A stretch of DNA of 6,854 bases from Chthoniobacteraceae bacterium (GCA_947478975.1 CANJYI010000157.1:1-6854); one strand, 5' to 3'. Positions 1-6,155 are shown, numbered from the stretch's first letter. The notes: generated by a model from the letters alone, not told the origin. Translations and numbers: made by a program.

Positions 1-1218
1 CAGAGGGGCGGGGCGTTTACTTCGCGCGGTTTTCTGCAGTTCCGGCGCGGGGTCTACAAGCTGGCCGACGAGCCACTGGATCCGGAATGCGGGTGCCCTA
101 CCTGTGTGCGCTACAGCCGCGCCTACCTGCACCACCTGACCAAGACCAAGGAAACGCTCGGCTGGCAGCTGCTTGGGCAGCACAATTTTTACTTTTACCA
201 CCGGCTCATGCTCGAGATCCGGCAGAGCATCCTCGAAGACCGCTTCCTCGCACTCTACCACGCGAAACGTGCGATTTTGCAGGAGGACGACGTGGACAAC
301 CCTGTCGACCGCCCCAAGGTGAAGCGCAAGAAGTCGCCGCCGCTGCATCTGGGCAACTACGAAGTGCACACGGCCTTTGAGGGCTTTGCTAGCATCCGGC
401 ACGTCTCCTCGGGCGAGATCATGCATTCGCGCAACGAGCCTATGGACGAGGCTCGCTCGCTCTACATCGAGCAGGCGTACCTGGCCGAAAGGGTGCGGAT
501 CTCGGATCCGGCGCAGGCGCCCTTGGTGATTTGGGACGTCGGGCTGGGAGCGGCTGCGAACGTGATGGCGGCCATCCAGTGTTACGAGGCCGAGGCGCGC
601 CTGGGGCCTGTGCGACCGATGAGAATCGTGAGTTTCGAGAACGATCTGGACTCCCTGCGCCTGGCGTTCCGGCATGCGGAAAAATTCACCTACCTGCGCC
701 ACAGTGGTCCGGCGTGGATTTTGCGTGAGGGGCGCTGGGAATCGAAGGAGTTTCCGGGGCTGAGCTGGGAACTGCTCGAGGGCGATTTTCTGCAGAGCCT
801 CGACCTCGCTCCGGTTCCGCCGGAGGTTATTTTTTACGACATGTTTTCCAGCAAGACCTGTTGGGACCAGTGGACGGTGGAGCTCTTCCGCCGGCTGTTT
901 GCCGCGTGCAAGGGGCGGGGGGCGGAGCTGTTCACCTACACCTGTTCGACGGCATCGCGCGCGGCGATGCTTGCCTCCGGCTTCCATGTGGCGCGGGGCC
1001 GTTGTTCGGGGGAAAAGCAGGAAACCACCATCGCCTTCACGCCCGAGGCTTGGGCGGGCGGCTACCCTGCGCGGCATGAAGTGCTGGGAGCGGACTGGCT
1101 GGCCAAGTGGCGCCGTTCTGCCGCCCAGTTTCCGGCCAGCCTGCCCGAGGCGGAGCGGGAGCAGCTTGCCGCGCTGATTCTCGGCCACCCGCAGTTCGGC
1201 CCCCGGCAGGAGGGTTGA
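1..1218 (+). CDS. tgt: tRNA-guanine transglycosylase (C-terminal part) fused to MnmC2-like (DUF752) methyltransferase; 5' end outside window
   Basis: The frame is open from base 1 to the TGA at 1216-1218 (405 residues visible), so the start lies upstream. Residues 1-93 match the end of bacterial Tgt, which swaps guanine 34 for preQ1 in GUN-anticodon tRNAs. The zinc ligands are C30, C32, C35 and H61; the CxCxxC motif and the 26-residue step to His are as in known Tgt enzymes. A charged linker (about 94-116, with KVKRKK at 106-111) leads into a Rossmann methyltransferase of the MnmC2/DUF752 type. Its SAM loop is DVGLGAAAN (179-187), followed by acidic SFEND (211-215), YDMFSSK (279-285, like DGFAP in MnmC), FTYTCSTASR (311-320) and the GEKQETTIA end strand (337-345). 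MnmC2 normally methylates nm5U34 to mnm5U34. No FAD oxidase (MnmC1) domain is visible. The Tgt catalytic barrel is outside the window and its activity cannot be judged. The methyltransferase substrate is unknown. Confidence 0.86.
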   Translation, partial: QRGGAFTSRGFLQFRRGVYKLADEPLDPECGCPTCVRYSRAYLHHLTKTKETLGWQLLGQHNFYFYHRLMLEIRQSILEDRFLALYHAKRAILQEDDVDNPVDRPKVKRKKSPPLHLGNYEVHTAFEGFASIRHVSSGEIMHSRNEPMDEARSLYIEQAYLAERVRISDPAQAPLVIWDVGLGAAANVMAAIQCYEAEARLGPVRPMRIVSFENDLDSLRLAFRHAEKFTYLRHSGPAWILREGRWESKEFPGLSWELLEGDFLQSLDLAPVPPEVIFYDMFSSKTCWDQWTVELFRRLFAACKGRGAELFTYTCSTASRAAMLASGFHVARGRCSGEKQETTIAFTPEAWAGGYPARHEVLGADWLAKWRRSAAQFPASLPEAEREQLAALILGHPQFGPRQEG

Positions 1219-1245
1219 AGGGCGCCGGCCTGGAGGACGGTTTTC

Positions 1246-2718
1246 TTAAAGGAGGCTTCCTTGTTCGGAGGGGAGCCCGGGTGCGGGCGGTTCGAGGGAA
1301 AGTTCCACCAAGGGGGCGGGGAGGGTCCGAGAGGGTTTGACCCCAAGGGTGCGCAGCATTTCCGCCTGGCGAATGACGTTGCCCTTGCCTGTGTGGAGCT
1401 TGGAAAGCGCGTCGTCGTAGTGTTCCTGGGCCTGCTTGATCCGGCTGCCGAGGCCTTCGAAGTCCTTCACAAAACCCACCAGCTTGTCGTAAAGCTCCGC
1501 GCCGCGGTGCGCGATGTCCTGGGCGTTGCGTGTCTGGGCCTCCTGGCGCCAGAGGTGGGCCACCGTGCGCACCACAAACAGAAGGGTGGAGGGGCTCACC
1601 AGCAGCACGTTCCGGTTCCAGGCATCCATGAACAGGTCCTTTTCATGGGAGACCGCCAGCAGGAAGGCGGGTTCGAGGGGCATGAACAAAATGACGAAAT
1701 CCAGCGACTGGATGCCGTAGAGCTGCTGGTAGTTTTTCGCAGCAAGGCCCTTGATGTGGGACTGTACCGAGGCGATGTGTTCCTTGATGCATACGTCCCG
1801 CAGGGCCGTGTCCGCGGCTGCGGCGCTTGCCTGGTAGGCGTCCAACGAGATTTTAGAGTCCACCACGAGGCGGCGTTCCTCGGGAAGGTGGATGACCACA
1901 TCGGGCTGCTGGCGCCTGCCCTCGACCAGGTGGCTGACCTGTACGTGGTACTCATGGCCCTTGCGCAGTCCGGACGCCTCCAGCACCCGTTCGAGTATCA
2001 GTTCGCCGTAGTTGCCCTGCGTCTTGTTGGAACCCTTGAGGGCCGTGGTGAGGTTTCTGGCCTCTTCACTGAGGGTTTGGTTGAGCTCCCGCAGCTGTTT
2101 GACCTCGGAGGCGAGGGCAGAACGGTCCTTGCCTTCCTGAACATAGACGTCTTCGACCTTCTTTTTGAACTCGCCCAGCTGTTCCTTGAGCGGATTAAGC
2201 AGGTTGCCGAGGTTGAGTTTGTTCTGTTCGGCGATGGCCTCGTTTTGCTGTGAAAACTGGGCCGCCTTGGACTGGAGGATTTCGTCGGCCAGCGCCTTGA
2301 ACTGATGGGAAAGGGCTTCCTTGGCATCGGTGAGGAGCTTCAGCTTTTCGAGGGAGCTTTCGCGCTCGTTGTCCAAGGCAACCTGCAGTTCCGCGTTCAG
2401 GGTCTGGATTTGTCCGTTCTCGGTACGCAGCGCCGCCAGTTCCGCCTCCAGAGGGGGCAGGCGCCGCGCGTCCCGTTCGGCCGCCGCTTTGGCGTTGGAC
2501 TCCAGCCTGAGTCGTTCGGCTTCTTCGCGCAGGCGGGTTTGAGCGGAGTCGAACGCGGTTTCGAGTTCGAGGATGCGGGCTTCGCGCGCGGCCAGACGCT
2601 CGCTGAGGACCTGGCGTTCTGAGGCAGCCCGGGCCCGTTTGAGTAGAAGAAGAAGCGCGGGCAGGAAGCCGAGCAGAAGCCCCAGAAGACAGGCGGCAAA
2701 AGTGAGCGGGGTGAGCAT
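1246..2718 (-). CDS. rmuC: RmuC family protein (DNA recombination / rearrangement-limiting)
   Basis: The product has 490 residues from the ATG at 2718-2716, close to the usual RmuC length of about 475. It starts with a hydrophobic membrane anchor (about 5-26), followed by a long coiled coil rich in Glu, Ala, Arg and Leu (about 30-230). The RmuC domain (about 190-455) includes GNYGELILERVLEASG (235-250). The stretch PDVVIH...LVVDSK (272-289) resembles the PD-(D/E)xK nuclease core, with D287 and K289 as candidate active-site residues. RmuC proteins limit inversions at short inverted repeats in E. coli; the biochemical activity is poorly defined. The frame is open as far as 2997, but that extension runs through the tRNA-Leu gene. 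The ATG at 2718 directly precedes the membrane anchor and is the sensible start. No good Shine-Dalgarno sequence precedes it; GGCAGG lies about 16 bases upstream. The gene lies downstream of the tRNA terminator, so it probably has its own promoter or depends on read-through. Confidence 0.92.
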   Translation of the reverse strand: MLTPLTFAACLLGLLLGFLPALLLLLKRARAASERQVLSERLAAREARILELETAFDSAQTRLREEAERLRLESNAKAAAERDARRLPPLEAELAALRTENGQIQTLNAELQVALDNERESSLEKLKLLTDAKEALSHQFKALADEILQSKAAQFSQQNEAIAEQNKLNLGNLLNPLKEQLGEFKKKVEDVYVQEGKDRSALASEVKQLRELNQTLSEEARNLTTALKGSNKTQGNYGELILERVLEASGLRKGHEYHVQVSHLVEGRRQQPDVVIHLPEERRLVVDSKISLDAYQASAAAADTALRDVCIKEHIASVQSHIKGLAAKNYQQLYGIQSLDFVILFMPLEPAFLLAVSHEKDLFMDAWNRNVLLVSPSTLLFVVRTVAHLWRQEAQTRNAQDIAHRGAELYDKLVGFVKDFEGLGSRIKQAQEHYDDALSKLHTGKGNVIRQAEMLRTLGVKPSRTLPAPLVELSLEPPAPGLPSEQGSLL

Positions 2719-2763
2719 GCTTGGAAGATTGCTGCCTGCCGGATGGTGGAGCCGTGGCCCCAG

Positions 2764-2783
2764 AAAAAGCGGTTCGTCCGCTT
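2764..2783 (-). terminator. Rho-independent terminator downstream of tRNA-Leu
   Basis: On the minus strand AAGCGG, loop ACGAA and CCGCTT form a perfect 6-bp stem, and the 3' arm runs into a TTTTT tract. It lies about 55 bases past the tRNA 3' end and 45 bases before the rmuC start. It would end the tRNA (or dnaA-dnaN-tRNA) transcript. The stem is short, so termination may be partial. Confidence 0.6.
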
Positions 2784-2792
2784 CAAATCTGT

Positions 2793-2807
2793 GCAGCTTT
2801 GAGCTGC
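2793..2807 (-). other. Perfect hairpin between tRNA-Leu and the terminator
   Basis: GCAGCT and AGCTGC form a perfect 6-bp inverted repeat around a 3-base loop, 30 bases past the tRNA 3' end. On the minus strand no T-run follows, so it is more likely a processing or stabilising element of the tRNA precursor, or part of a tandem termination region. On the + strand it is followed by CTTTT, but no + strand transcript is expected here. Confidence 0.4.
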
Positions 2808-2836
2808 CTTTTACCAGACTCCTGCCGATGCAAGAG

Positions 2837-2921
2837 TGGTGCTCACGAGAGGACTCGAACCTCCACGGGTCGCCCCATACGGTCCTGAGCCGTACGCGTC
2901 TGCCAATTCCGCCACGTGAGC
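2837..2921 (-). tRNA. tRNA-Leu (anticodon CAG)
   Basis: An 85-base class II tRNA folds fully on the minus strand. The acceptor stem is GCTCACG/CGTGAGC, the discriminator is A, and CCA is encoded in the gene. The D stem is GCG/CGC with GG in the loop. The anticodon stem is TACGG/CCGTA with loop CTCAGGA, giving anticodon CAG with G37. A 13-base variable arm follows. The T stem is GGAGG/CCTCT with loop TTCGAGT. Discriminator A, the long variable arm and anticodon CAG identify tRNA-Leu reading CUG. It sits between dnaN (106 bases upstream) and rmuC, on the same strand. C34 is neither the G34 target of Tgt nor the U34 target of MnmC. Confidence 0.97.
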
Positions 2922-2930
2922 ATTTACTTT

Positions 2931-2958
2931 GCGCAACCTTTGCTTTCAAAGGCCGCGC
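2931..2958 (-). other. Imperfect hairpin just 5' of tRNA-Leu
   Basis: Two stacked stems, GCGC/GCGC and CCTTTG/CAAAGG, are separated by a small internal mismatch (AA against CC) and closed by a 4-base loop. The structure begins 10 bases before the tRNA 5' end. It has no T-run on the minus strand, so it is not a standard terminator. It could be leader structure for 5' processing of a dnaN-tRNA precursor, or may simply overlap a tRNA promoter. Confidence 0.4.
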
Positions 2959-3023
2959 GGGGAGGAGGGAGATTAACCCGAACCCGCCCGGGGACAACTT
3001 AAAAATAGGGAAATCTTACCAAA

Positions 3024-3039
3024 CGGGTCAGGAAACCCG
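3024..3039 (-). other. Short inverted repeat across the dnaN stop codon
   Basis: CGGGT and ACCCG form a 5-bp stem with a 6-base loop, overlapping the last dnaN codons and the TGA. Only TTT follows it on the minus strand, so it is at best a weak terminator. Read-through from dnaN into tRNA-Leu is therefore possible. Confidence 0.25.
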
Positions 3040-4122
3040 CATAGGCATGATCACATAAAGGAAAGGGCTCGGGATCTTTATGACCCCCGGGCTCATTTCA
3101 TCAATGAGATCCAGAAATACTTCATCATTCGGCAGGGCGCGCAGCGGAGCCATGAGGTACTCCGGATTGAAGGCGATCGCCATGTCGGGCCCCTTGTAGA
3201 CGACCGGGATGGATTCGCGGGCCTCGCCAATGTCGGGGGAGTTTGCGGCGATTTCGAGCTGGTTGCGCGTGAACATCAGTTTCACGGAATTGCTCTTCTC
3301 GCTGGCCAGCAGCGAAACGCGGTGGACTGCGGCCAAAAAGAGCGTGCGCTCAAGGGTGACCCGTTCCTTGACCTCGGCCGGGATGACCTGCCTGTAGTTT
3401 GGATAGTTGCCTTCGACCAGTTTGGAGACCAGGCGGGTGGAACCGACGTCAAAGGCGACCTGGTTCTGGGAAACGTACATCTTGACTTCGCCGGTCTCGC
3501 CCACCAGGCGCACCAACTCGTTGATACACTTGGTCGGGACAATAACCTCCGTCTCCTCGCTCTGCGGAAATTCAACCTCTAGGTCGATGAGTGCCAGCCT
3601 GCGGCCGTCTGTGGCGACCATGGTGAGGCGGCTTTCCTTGAAGGAAAAAAGGATGCCGTTCAGCACGTAACGGGTTTCGTCCGTGGAGATGGCGTAGGAA
3701 GTCTTTTTGAGCGCGTCCTTGAGGTCGCTTTGTTTGAGGGAGAACAGCTTGCAGTCCTCAAACTTTGGAAGCGCGGGGAAGTCGTCTTCGGGCAGGCCGT
3801 GGATCTTGAAAAAGGACTGGCCGGAGCGGATCGCCGTGATGTTTTTTGAATCCACCTCGAGCTGGACCTCCCCGGCGGGGAGTTCGCGGATGATGCCGGC
3901 AAGACGCTTGACCGGGATGGTGGTGCCGCCGGGACGCTCTACCTGGGCCTCTGCGACGCAGGTGACGCCGACATCCAAGTCGGTGGTGGTGAACCGCAGC
4001 TGGCCGTCCTGAGCATGTATGCGGACGTTGGAAAGAATCGGCAAAGTAGTGCGCGAACTCACAACGTTCTGCACGGTCTGCAGTCCAGCGAGAAGGGTGT
4101 CTTTGGTGACGCTGAATCTCAT
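3028..4122 (-). CDS. dnaN: DNA polymerase III beta subunit (sliding clamp)
   Basis: The 364-residue product matches the usual clamp length of about 366 residues. As a ring-shaped dimer it encircles DNA, tethers the polymerase and recruits partner proteins. The N-terminus MRFSVTKDTLLAGLQTVQ is typical. ATDGRRLA (170-177) and EGNYPNYRQVIP (237-248) are clamp signatures, and the C-terminus VIMPMR (357-362) forms part of the partner-binding pocket. Three clamp domains of about 120 residues each fit the length. The ATG at 4122-4120 is chosen because the family starts there. The frame could extend 13 codons to a TTG at 4161, but those residues are not clamp-like. No Shine-Dalgarno sequence precedes the ATG; a GGAG lies too far upstream, about 30 bases. 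The gene lies 129 bases downstream of dnaA on the same strand with no convincing terminator between, so co-transcription with dnaA is likely. Confidence 0.96.
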   Translation of the reverse strand: MRFSVTKDTLLAGLQTVQNVVSSRTTLPILSNVRIHAQDGQLRFTTTDLDVGVTCVAEAQVERPGGTTIPVKRLAGIIRELPAGEVQLEVDSKNITAIRSGQSFFKIHGLPEDDFPALPKFEDCKLFSLKQSDLKDALKKTSYAISTDETRYVLNGILFSFKESRLTMVATDGRRLALIDLEVEFPQSEETEVIVPTKCINELVRLVGETGEVKMYVSQNQVAFDVGSTRLVSKLVEGNYPNYRQVIPAEVKERVTLERTLFLAAVHRVSLLASEKSNSVKLMFTRNQLEIAANSPDIGEARESIPVVYKGPDMAIAFNPEYLMAPLRALPNDEVFLDLIDEMSPGVIKIPSPFLYVIMPMRVS

Positions 4123-4251
4123 ATTCTGAATCGTTTTGATGAAATGTACTCCAAGGGGCAACTGCCGTGTATTCTTTGCAGTCTGGAAGTCGGTGGTAAA
4201 GGGCGGAAAATAGGGGTGTAGCGGCCGGCTGAGACCGGATGCGGTTTGGAA

Positions 4252-5679
4252 CTAACGTTGAAGCTGATTGTCCAGAAAGCTGACCACGTGGCGGGTACGT
4301 TCGTCCTTGGTCATTTTGTCGACCACCTGCCTGTGCGCGTGCAAAACGGTGCCGTGATCGCGGCCGCCGAAGGCCTCGCCGATCTCCGAGAGCGAGGAGC
4401 GGGTCAGTTCGCGGGCGAGATACATCGCGATCTGCCTTGGAAAGGCGATGTTGGCCGGACGCCGCTTGCTGGTCATGTCGGCCAGGCGGATGTCGAAGTG
4501 GTCGGCGACGCGGCGTTGGATCTGTTCGATGGTGACTGCCTTGCGGGCCTCCTCCTGGAGGATGTCCTTGAGGAGCATCTCGATCTTCTCCGTCGAGGGC
4601 ACTTTGCCGTCGTTGAGGGAGGTGTAGGAGGCCACCCGCATGAGCCCGCCTTCGAGCCGGCGCACGTTGGTGCGGATGCGCTCAGCCAGAAAGTTGAGCA
4701 CCTCGGAGGGGAGCTTTACCTGCATGGACTGGGACTTCTTGCGCAGAATGGCGATGCGGGTTTCCACCTCTGGCGGCTGCATTTCCGCAGTCAGGCCCCA
4801 TTCAAAGCGGGAAACCAGCCGGCTTTCCAAGTTTGCGATCTCGGAAGGTGGGCGGTCGCTGGAGAGGACGATCTGCTTGTGGCCGTCAAAGAGGGCGTTG
4901 AAAGTGTGGAAGAACTCCTCCTGGGAGCGCTCCTTGCCTGCAAGGAACTGGATGTCGTCGATGAGGAGGACTTCCGCCTGGCGGTAGCGCTTCCGGAACT
5001 TGGCGAGCGTGCCTGTCTGGATGGCATCGATGAACTCGTTGGTGAAGTGCTCCGAGGTGATGTACATCACCTTGGCGTTCTTTTTGGAGCCCAGGATCTG
5101 GTGGCCGATGGCGTGCATCAGGTGGGTCTTGCCCAAGCCGACGCCACTGTAGATGAAGAGCGGGTTGTAGGTCTTGCCCGGTCCATTCGCCACGGCCGAG
5201 CAAGCGGCATGGGCAAACTGGTTGTTGGTCCCGACCACGAAGGATTCGAACGTGTTCCTCGGGTTAAGTCCGTTCCCGCTTGAGGCATTTGGCTTGTGGG
5301 GCTCCGAACCCGATGTCGAGTCGAATGCGTCCTCCGGTTCCTCAGGCGCCACAGCGACAGGACTCGTGTCGAAGACAAAAACGATTTCGCGGCCCCTGCC
5401 CGTGGCCAGCATCAGTGCCGAGTGCAGCAACGACTGGTAATTGCTCTCAATCCAGAGTTGGTGGATGGAATTGGGGACGCAGAGCGTCAGCTGCTTTTCG
5501 TCCACGCAGACGGGCCGGATGTCCTGAAACCAGCGGCGGAACGTGTCGACGCTCACCTCTGACTGGAGGGTGGCGGAAACTTGATTCCAAAGGGCGACCA
5601 CCGCGTCGCTCGGGGGGGGATTTTCAGTAGGGTTCACCACGGGAGAAGGGGTGGAAAGAAGCGGGGCAGGAGTAAGCAA
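4252..5679 (-). CDS. dnaA: Chromosomal replication initiator protein DnaA
   Basis: The product has 475 residues if begun at the TTG at 5679. DnaA is the ATP-dependent initiator that binds DnaA boxes and opens the origin. Domain I starts around VALWNQVSATLQ (28-39), and a variable linker (about 105-140) follows. The AAA+ domain shows Walker A GVGLGKTH (179-186), Walker B LLIDDIQFL (238-246), sensor I VLSSDR (271-276), the arginine-finger region SRLVSRFEWGL (286-296) and sensor II NVRRLEGGL (338-346). The C-terminal DNA-binding domain has SLSEIGEAFGGRDHGTVLHA (429-448); Gly443 stands where E. coli has Thr435. No in-frame ATG exists before about residue 90, so the start is TTG (5679), GTG (5640 or 5637) or GTG (5601). 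None has a Shine-Dalgarno sequence, and the start is uncertain. A run of eight C lies in codons 20-23. The gene flanks the candidate oriC and leads into dnaN. Confidence 0.95.
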   Translation of the reverse strand: MLTPAPLLSTPSPVVNPTENPPPSDAVVALWNQVSATLQSEVSVDTFRRWFQDIRPVCVDEKQLTLCVPNSIHQLWIESNYQSLLHSALMLATGRGREIVFVFDTSPVAVAPEEPEDAFDSTSGSEPHKPNASSGNGLNPRNTFESFVVGTNNQFAHAACSAVANGPGKTYNPLFIYSGVGLGKTHLMHAIGHQILGSKKNAKVMYITSEHFTNEFIDAIQTGTLAKFRKRYRQAEVLLIDDIQFLAGKERSQEEFFHTFNALFDGHKQIVLSSDRPPSEIANLESRLVSRFEWGLTAEMQPPEVETRIAILRKKSQSMQVKLPSEVLNFLAERIRTNVRRLEGGLMRVASYTSLNDGKVPSTEKIEMLLKDILQEEARKAVTIEQIQRRVADHFDIRLADMTSKRRPANIAFPRQIAMYLARELTRSSLSEIGEAFGGRDHGTVLHAHRQVVDKMTKDERTRHVVSFLDNQLQR

Positions 5680-5719
5680 AGCGATGGGGAGGGTGAGGAA
5701 AACGAACCTTGTTAGAAAC

Positions 5720-5728
5720 TAATGCACA
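5720..5728 (+). promoter_or_regulatory. Weak DnaA-box-like site near dnaA
   Basis: TAATGCACA differs from the TTATNCACA consensus only at the second base. It lies 41 bases upstream of the dnaA TTG start, where a DnaA site could serve autoregulation. A single degenerate match can arise by chance. Confidence 0.3.
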
Positions 5729-5750
5729 GGCACTTTGAGCGGAATTGGCA

Positions 5751-5788
5751 GGGGAACCTGGAGGCGGTCCCCTTTTCTGGGAGGGACC
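5751..5788 (-). promoter_or_regulatory. Alternative-pairing inverted repeats in the probable dnaA leader
   Basis: A central arm GGTCCCC (5766-5772) can pair with GGGGAACC to its left (5751-5758, one bulged A). Its first six bases also pair perfectly with GGGACC to its right (5783-5788). The two hairpins are mutually exclusive. If dnaA transcription starts upstream of about 5790, they would lie in its 5' leader. No function is demonstrated. Confidence 0.3.
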
Positions 5789-5813
5789 CGGAGGGGCCGG
5801 AGTGACCGTCCTG

Positions 5814-5874
5814 CTTGTTAGTTTTATCTCGTTGTTCCTGTGGTTTTTAGAAAGTTTCCTTTGTTGGTTTCTGC
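5814..5874. other. T-rich AT-rich segment, possible DNA unwinding element
   Basis: About two thirds of these 61 bases are A or T, against roughly 40 percent in the rest of the window, and the + strand is strongly T over A. It lies between dnaA and the tandem DnaA boxes, a plausible place for origin melting. I saw no clear 13-mer repeats. Confidence 0.4.
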
Positions 5875-5957
5875 TGGCGAGGGCCGCTGGGGCGGGGATC
5901 TGTCACAACCTCCACGGGGAGGCCTGTCTGCCGGACTAATTCCCAAGTTGTGCGGGG

Positions 5958-5966
5958 TTTTTCACA
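5958..5966 (+). promoter_or_regulatory. DnaA box (first of tandem pair)
   Basis: TTTTTCACA fits the relaxed DnaA-box consensus TTWTNCACA. It lies two bases from a stronger box in the same orientation, giving an 11-base start-to-start distance, about one helical turn. Confidence 0.6.
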
Positions 5967-5968
5967 AG

Positions 5969-5977
5969 TTATTCACA
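5969..5977 (+). promoter_or_regulatory. DnaA box (second of tandem pair)
   Basis: TTATTCACA matches TTATNCACA exactly and differs from the strongest E. coli box (TTATCCACA) at one base. Its phase with the neighbouring box would suit cooperative DnaA binding. Confidence 0.75.
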
Positions 5978-6039
5978 GGGTCCCACACCTTCATCCGGTG
6001 CGGGCACGGAGGCTAAAATCATCTCGGTTTGGAACAAGC

Positions 6040-6076
6040 AAAAAGGCGTCCGAAAACGAATGAATAGTTTCGGCCT
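6040..6076 (-). terminator. Rho-independent terminator of the symporter gene
   Basis: On the minus strand CCGAAA pairs with TTTCGG (one bulged T allows a further C-G pair). This is extended below a 3-base bulge by AGG/CCT and followed by TTTTT (+ strand A-run 6040-6044). It begins 79 bases past the symporter stop codon. It would stop that transcript before the DnaA boxes at 5958-5977. Confidence 0.6.
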
Positions 6077-6116
6077 GATTGTAGATTGCAGTTGACCGGT
6101 CCCCCCTTTTTGGATG

Positions 6117-6126
6117 GCCGGCCGGC
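6117..6126. repeat. 10-bp perfect palindrome GCCGGCCGGC
   Basis: This self-complementary GC-rich block lies between the symporter stop codon and its terminator. It also sits inside a looser CCCCT/AGGGG pairing. It could be mRNA 3' structure or chance in GC-rich DNA. Confidence 0.35.
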
Positions 6127-6155
6127 AGGGGAGCCCGCCCGTCTCTTGGGATGAG

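Larger units (their letters stand above)
5680..6155. other. Candidate chromosomal replication origin (oriC)
   Basis: This 476-base stretch between dnaA and the symporter gene has no convincing gene. It holds two tandem DnaA boxes (5958-5966 and 5969-5977), one weaker box (5720-5728), a T-rich AT-rich segment (about 5814-5874) and a terminator-like hairpin (6040-6076). The position next to dnaA-dnaN is the classic bacterial oriC location. The number of boxes is small, so a wider origin or additional weak sites are possible. It must also contain the dnaA promoter, which I could not place. Confidence 0.65.

Noticed and set aside
1219..1245. Shared bidirectional terminator between the tgt fusion gene and rmuC
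   Set aside because: The 27-base gap has a TTTTC run but no convincing stem before it.
1261..2253. Long open frame on the + strand opposite rmuC
   Set aside because: It is the antisense shadow of a well-supported gene in GC-rich DNA, with no recognisable domain.
2837..2921. tRNA-Leu(CAG) as a natural substrate of the nearby Tgt-MnmC2 fusion
   Set aside because: Its wobble base is C34, neither the G34 needed by Tgt nor the U34 needed by MnmC; the proximity looks incidental.
2719..2997. Upstream extension of the rmuC frame, giving a 583-residue protein
   Set aside because: The extra 93 codons run through the complete tRNA-Leu gene on the same strand and have no RmuC-like content; the ATG at 2718 begins right at the membrane anchor.
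4225..4238. CCGG/CCGG inverted repeat between dnaA and dnaN as a terminator
   Set aside because: The stem is only 4 bp and no T-run follows on the minus strand.
4246..5283. Long open frame on the + strand opposite dnaA
   Set aside because: The composition is a mirror of DnaA codons, and the DnaA motifs on the other strand are unambiguous.
5909..5922. CCTCC/GGAGG hairpin in the origin region
   Set aside because: It is only 5 bp with a 4-base loop, common by chance, and not positioned relative to the boxes in a meaningful way.
5745..5939. Small + strand frame (64 codons) inside the origin region
   Set aside because: It has no ribosome site and a hydrophobic stretch that merely reflects the T-rich DNA; origin function explains the region better.
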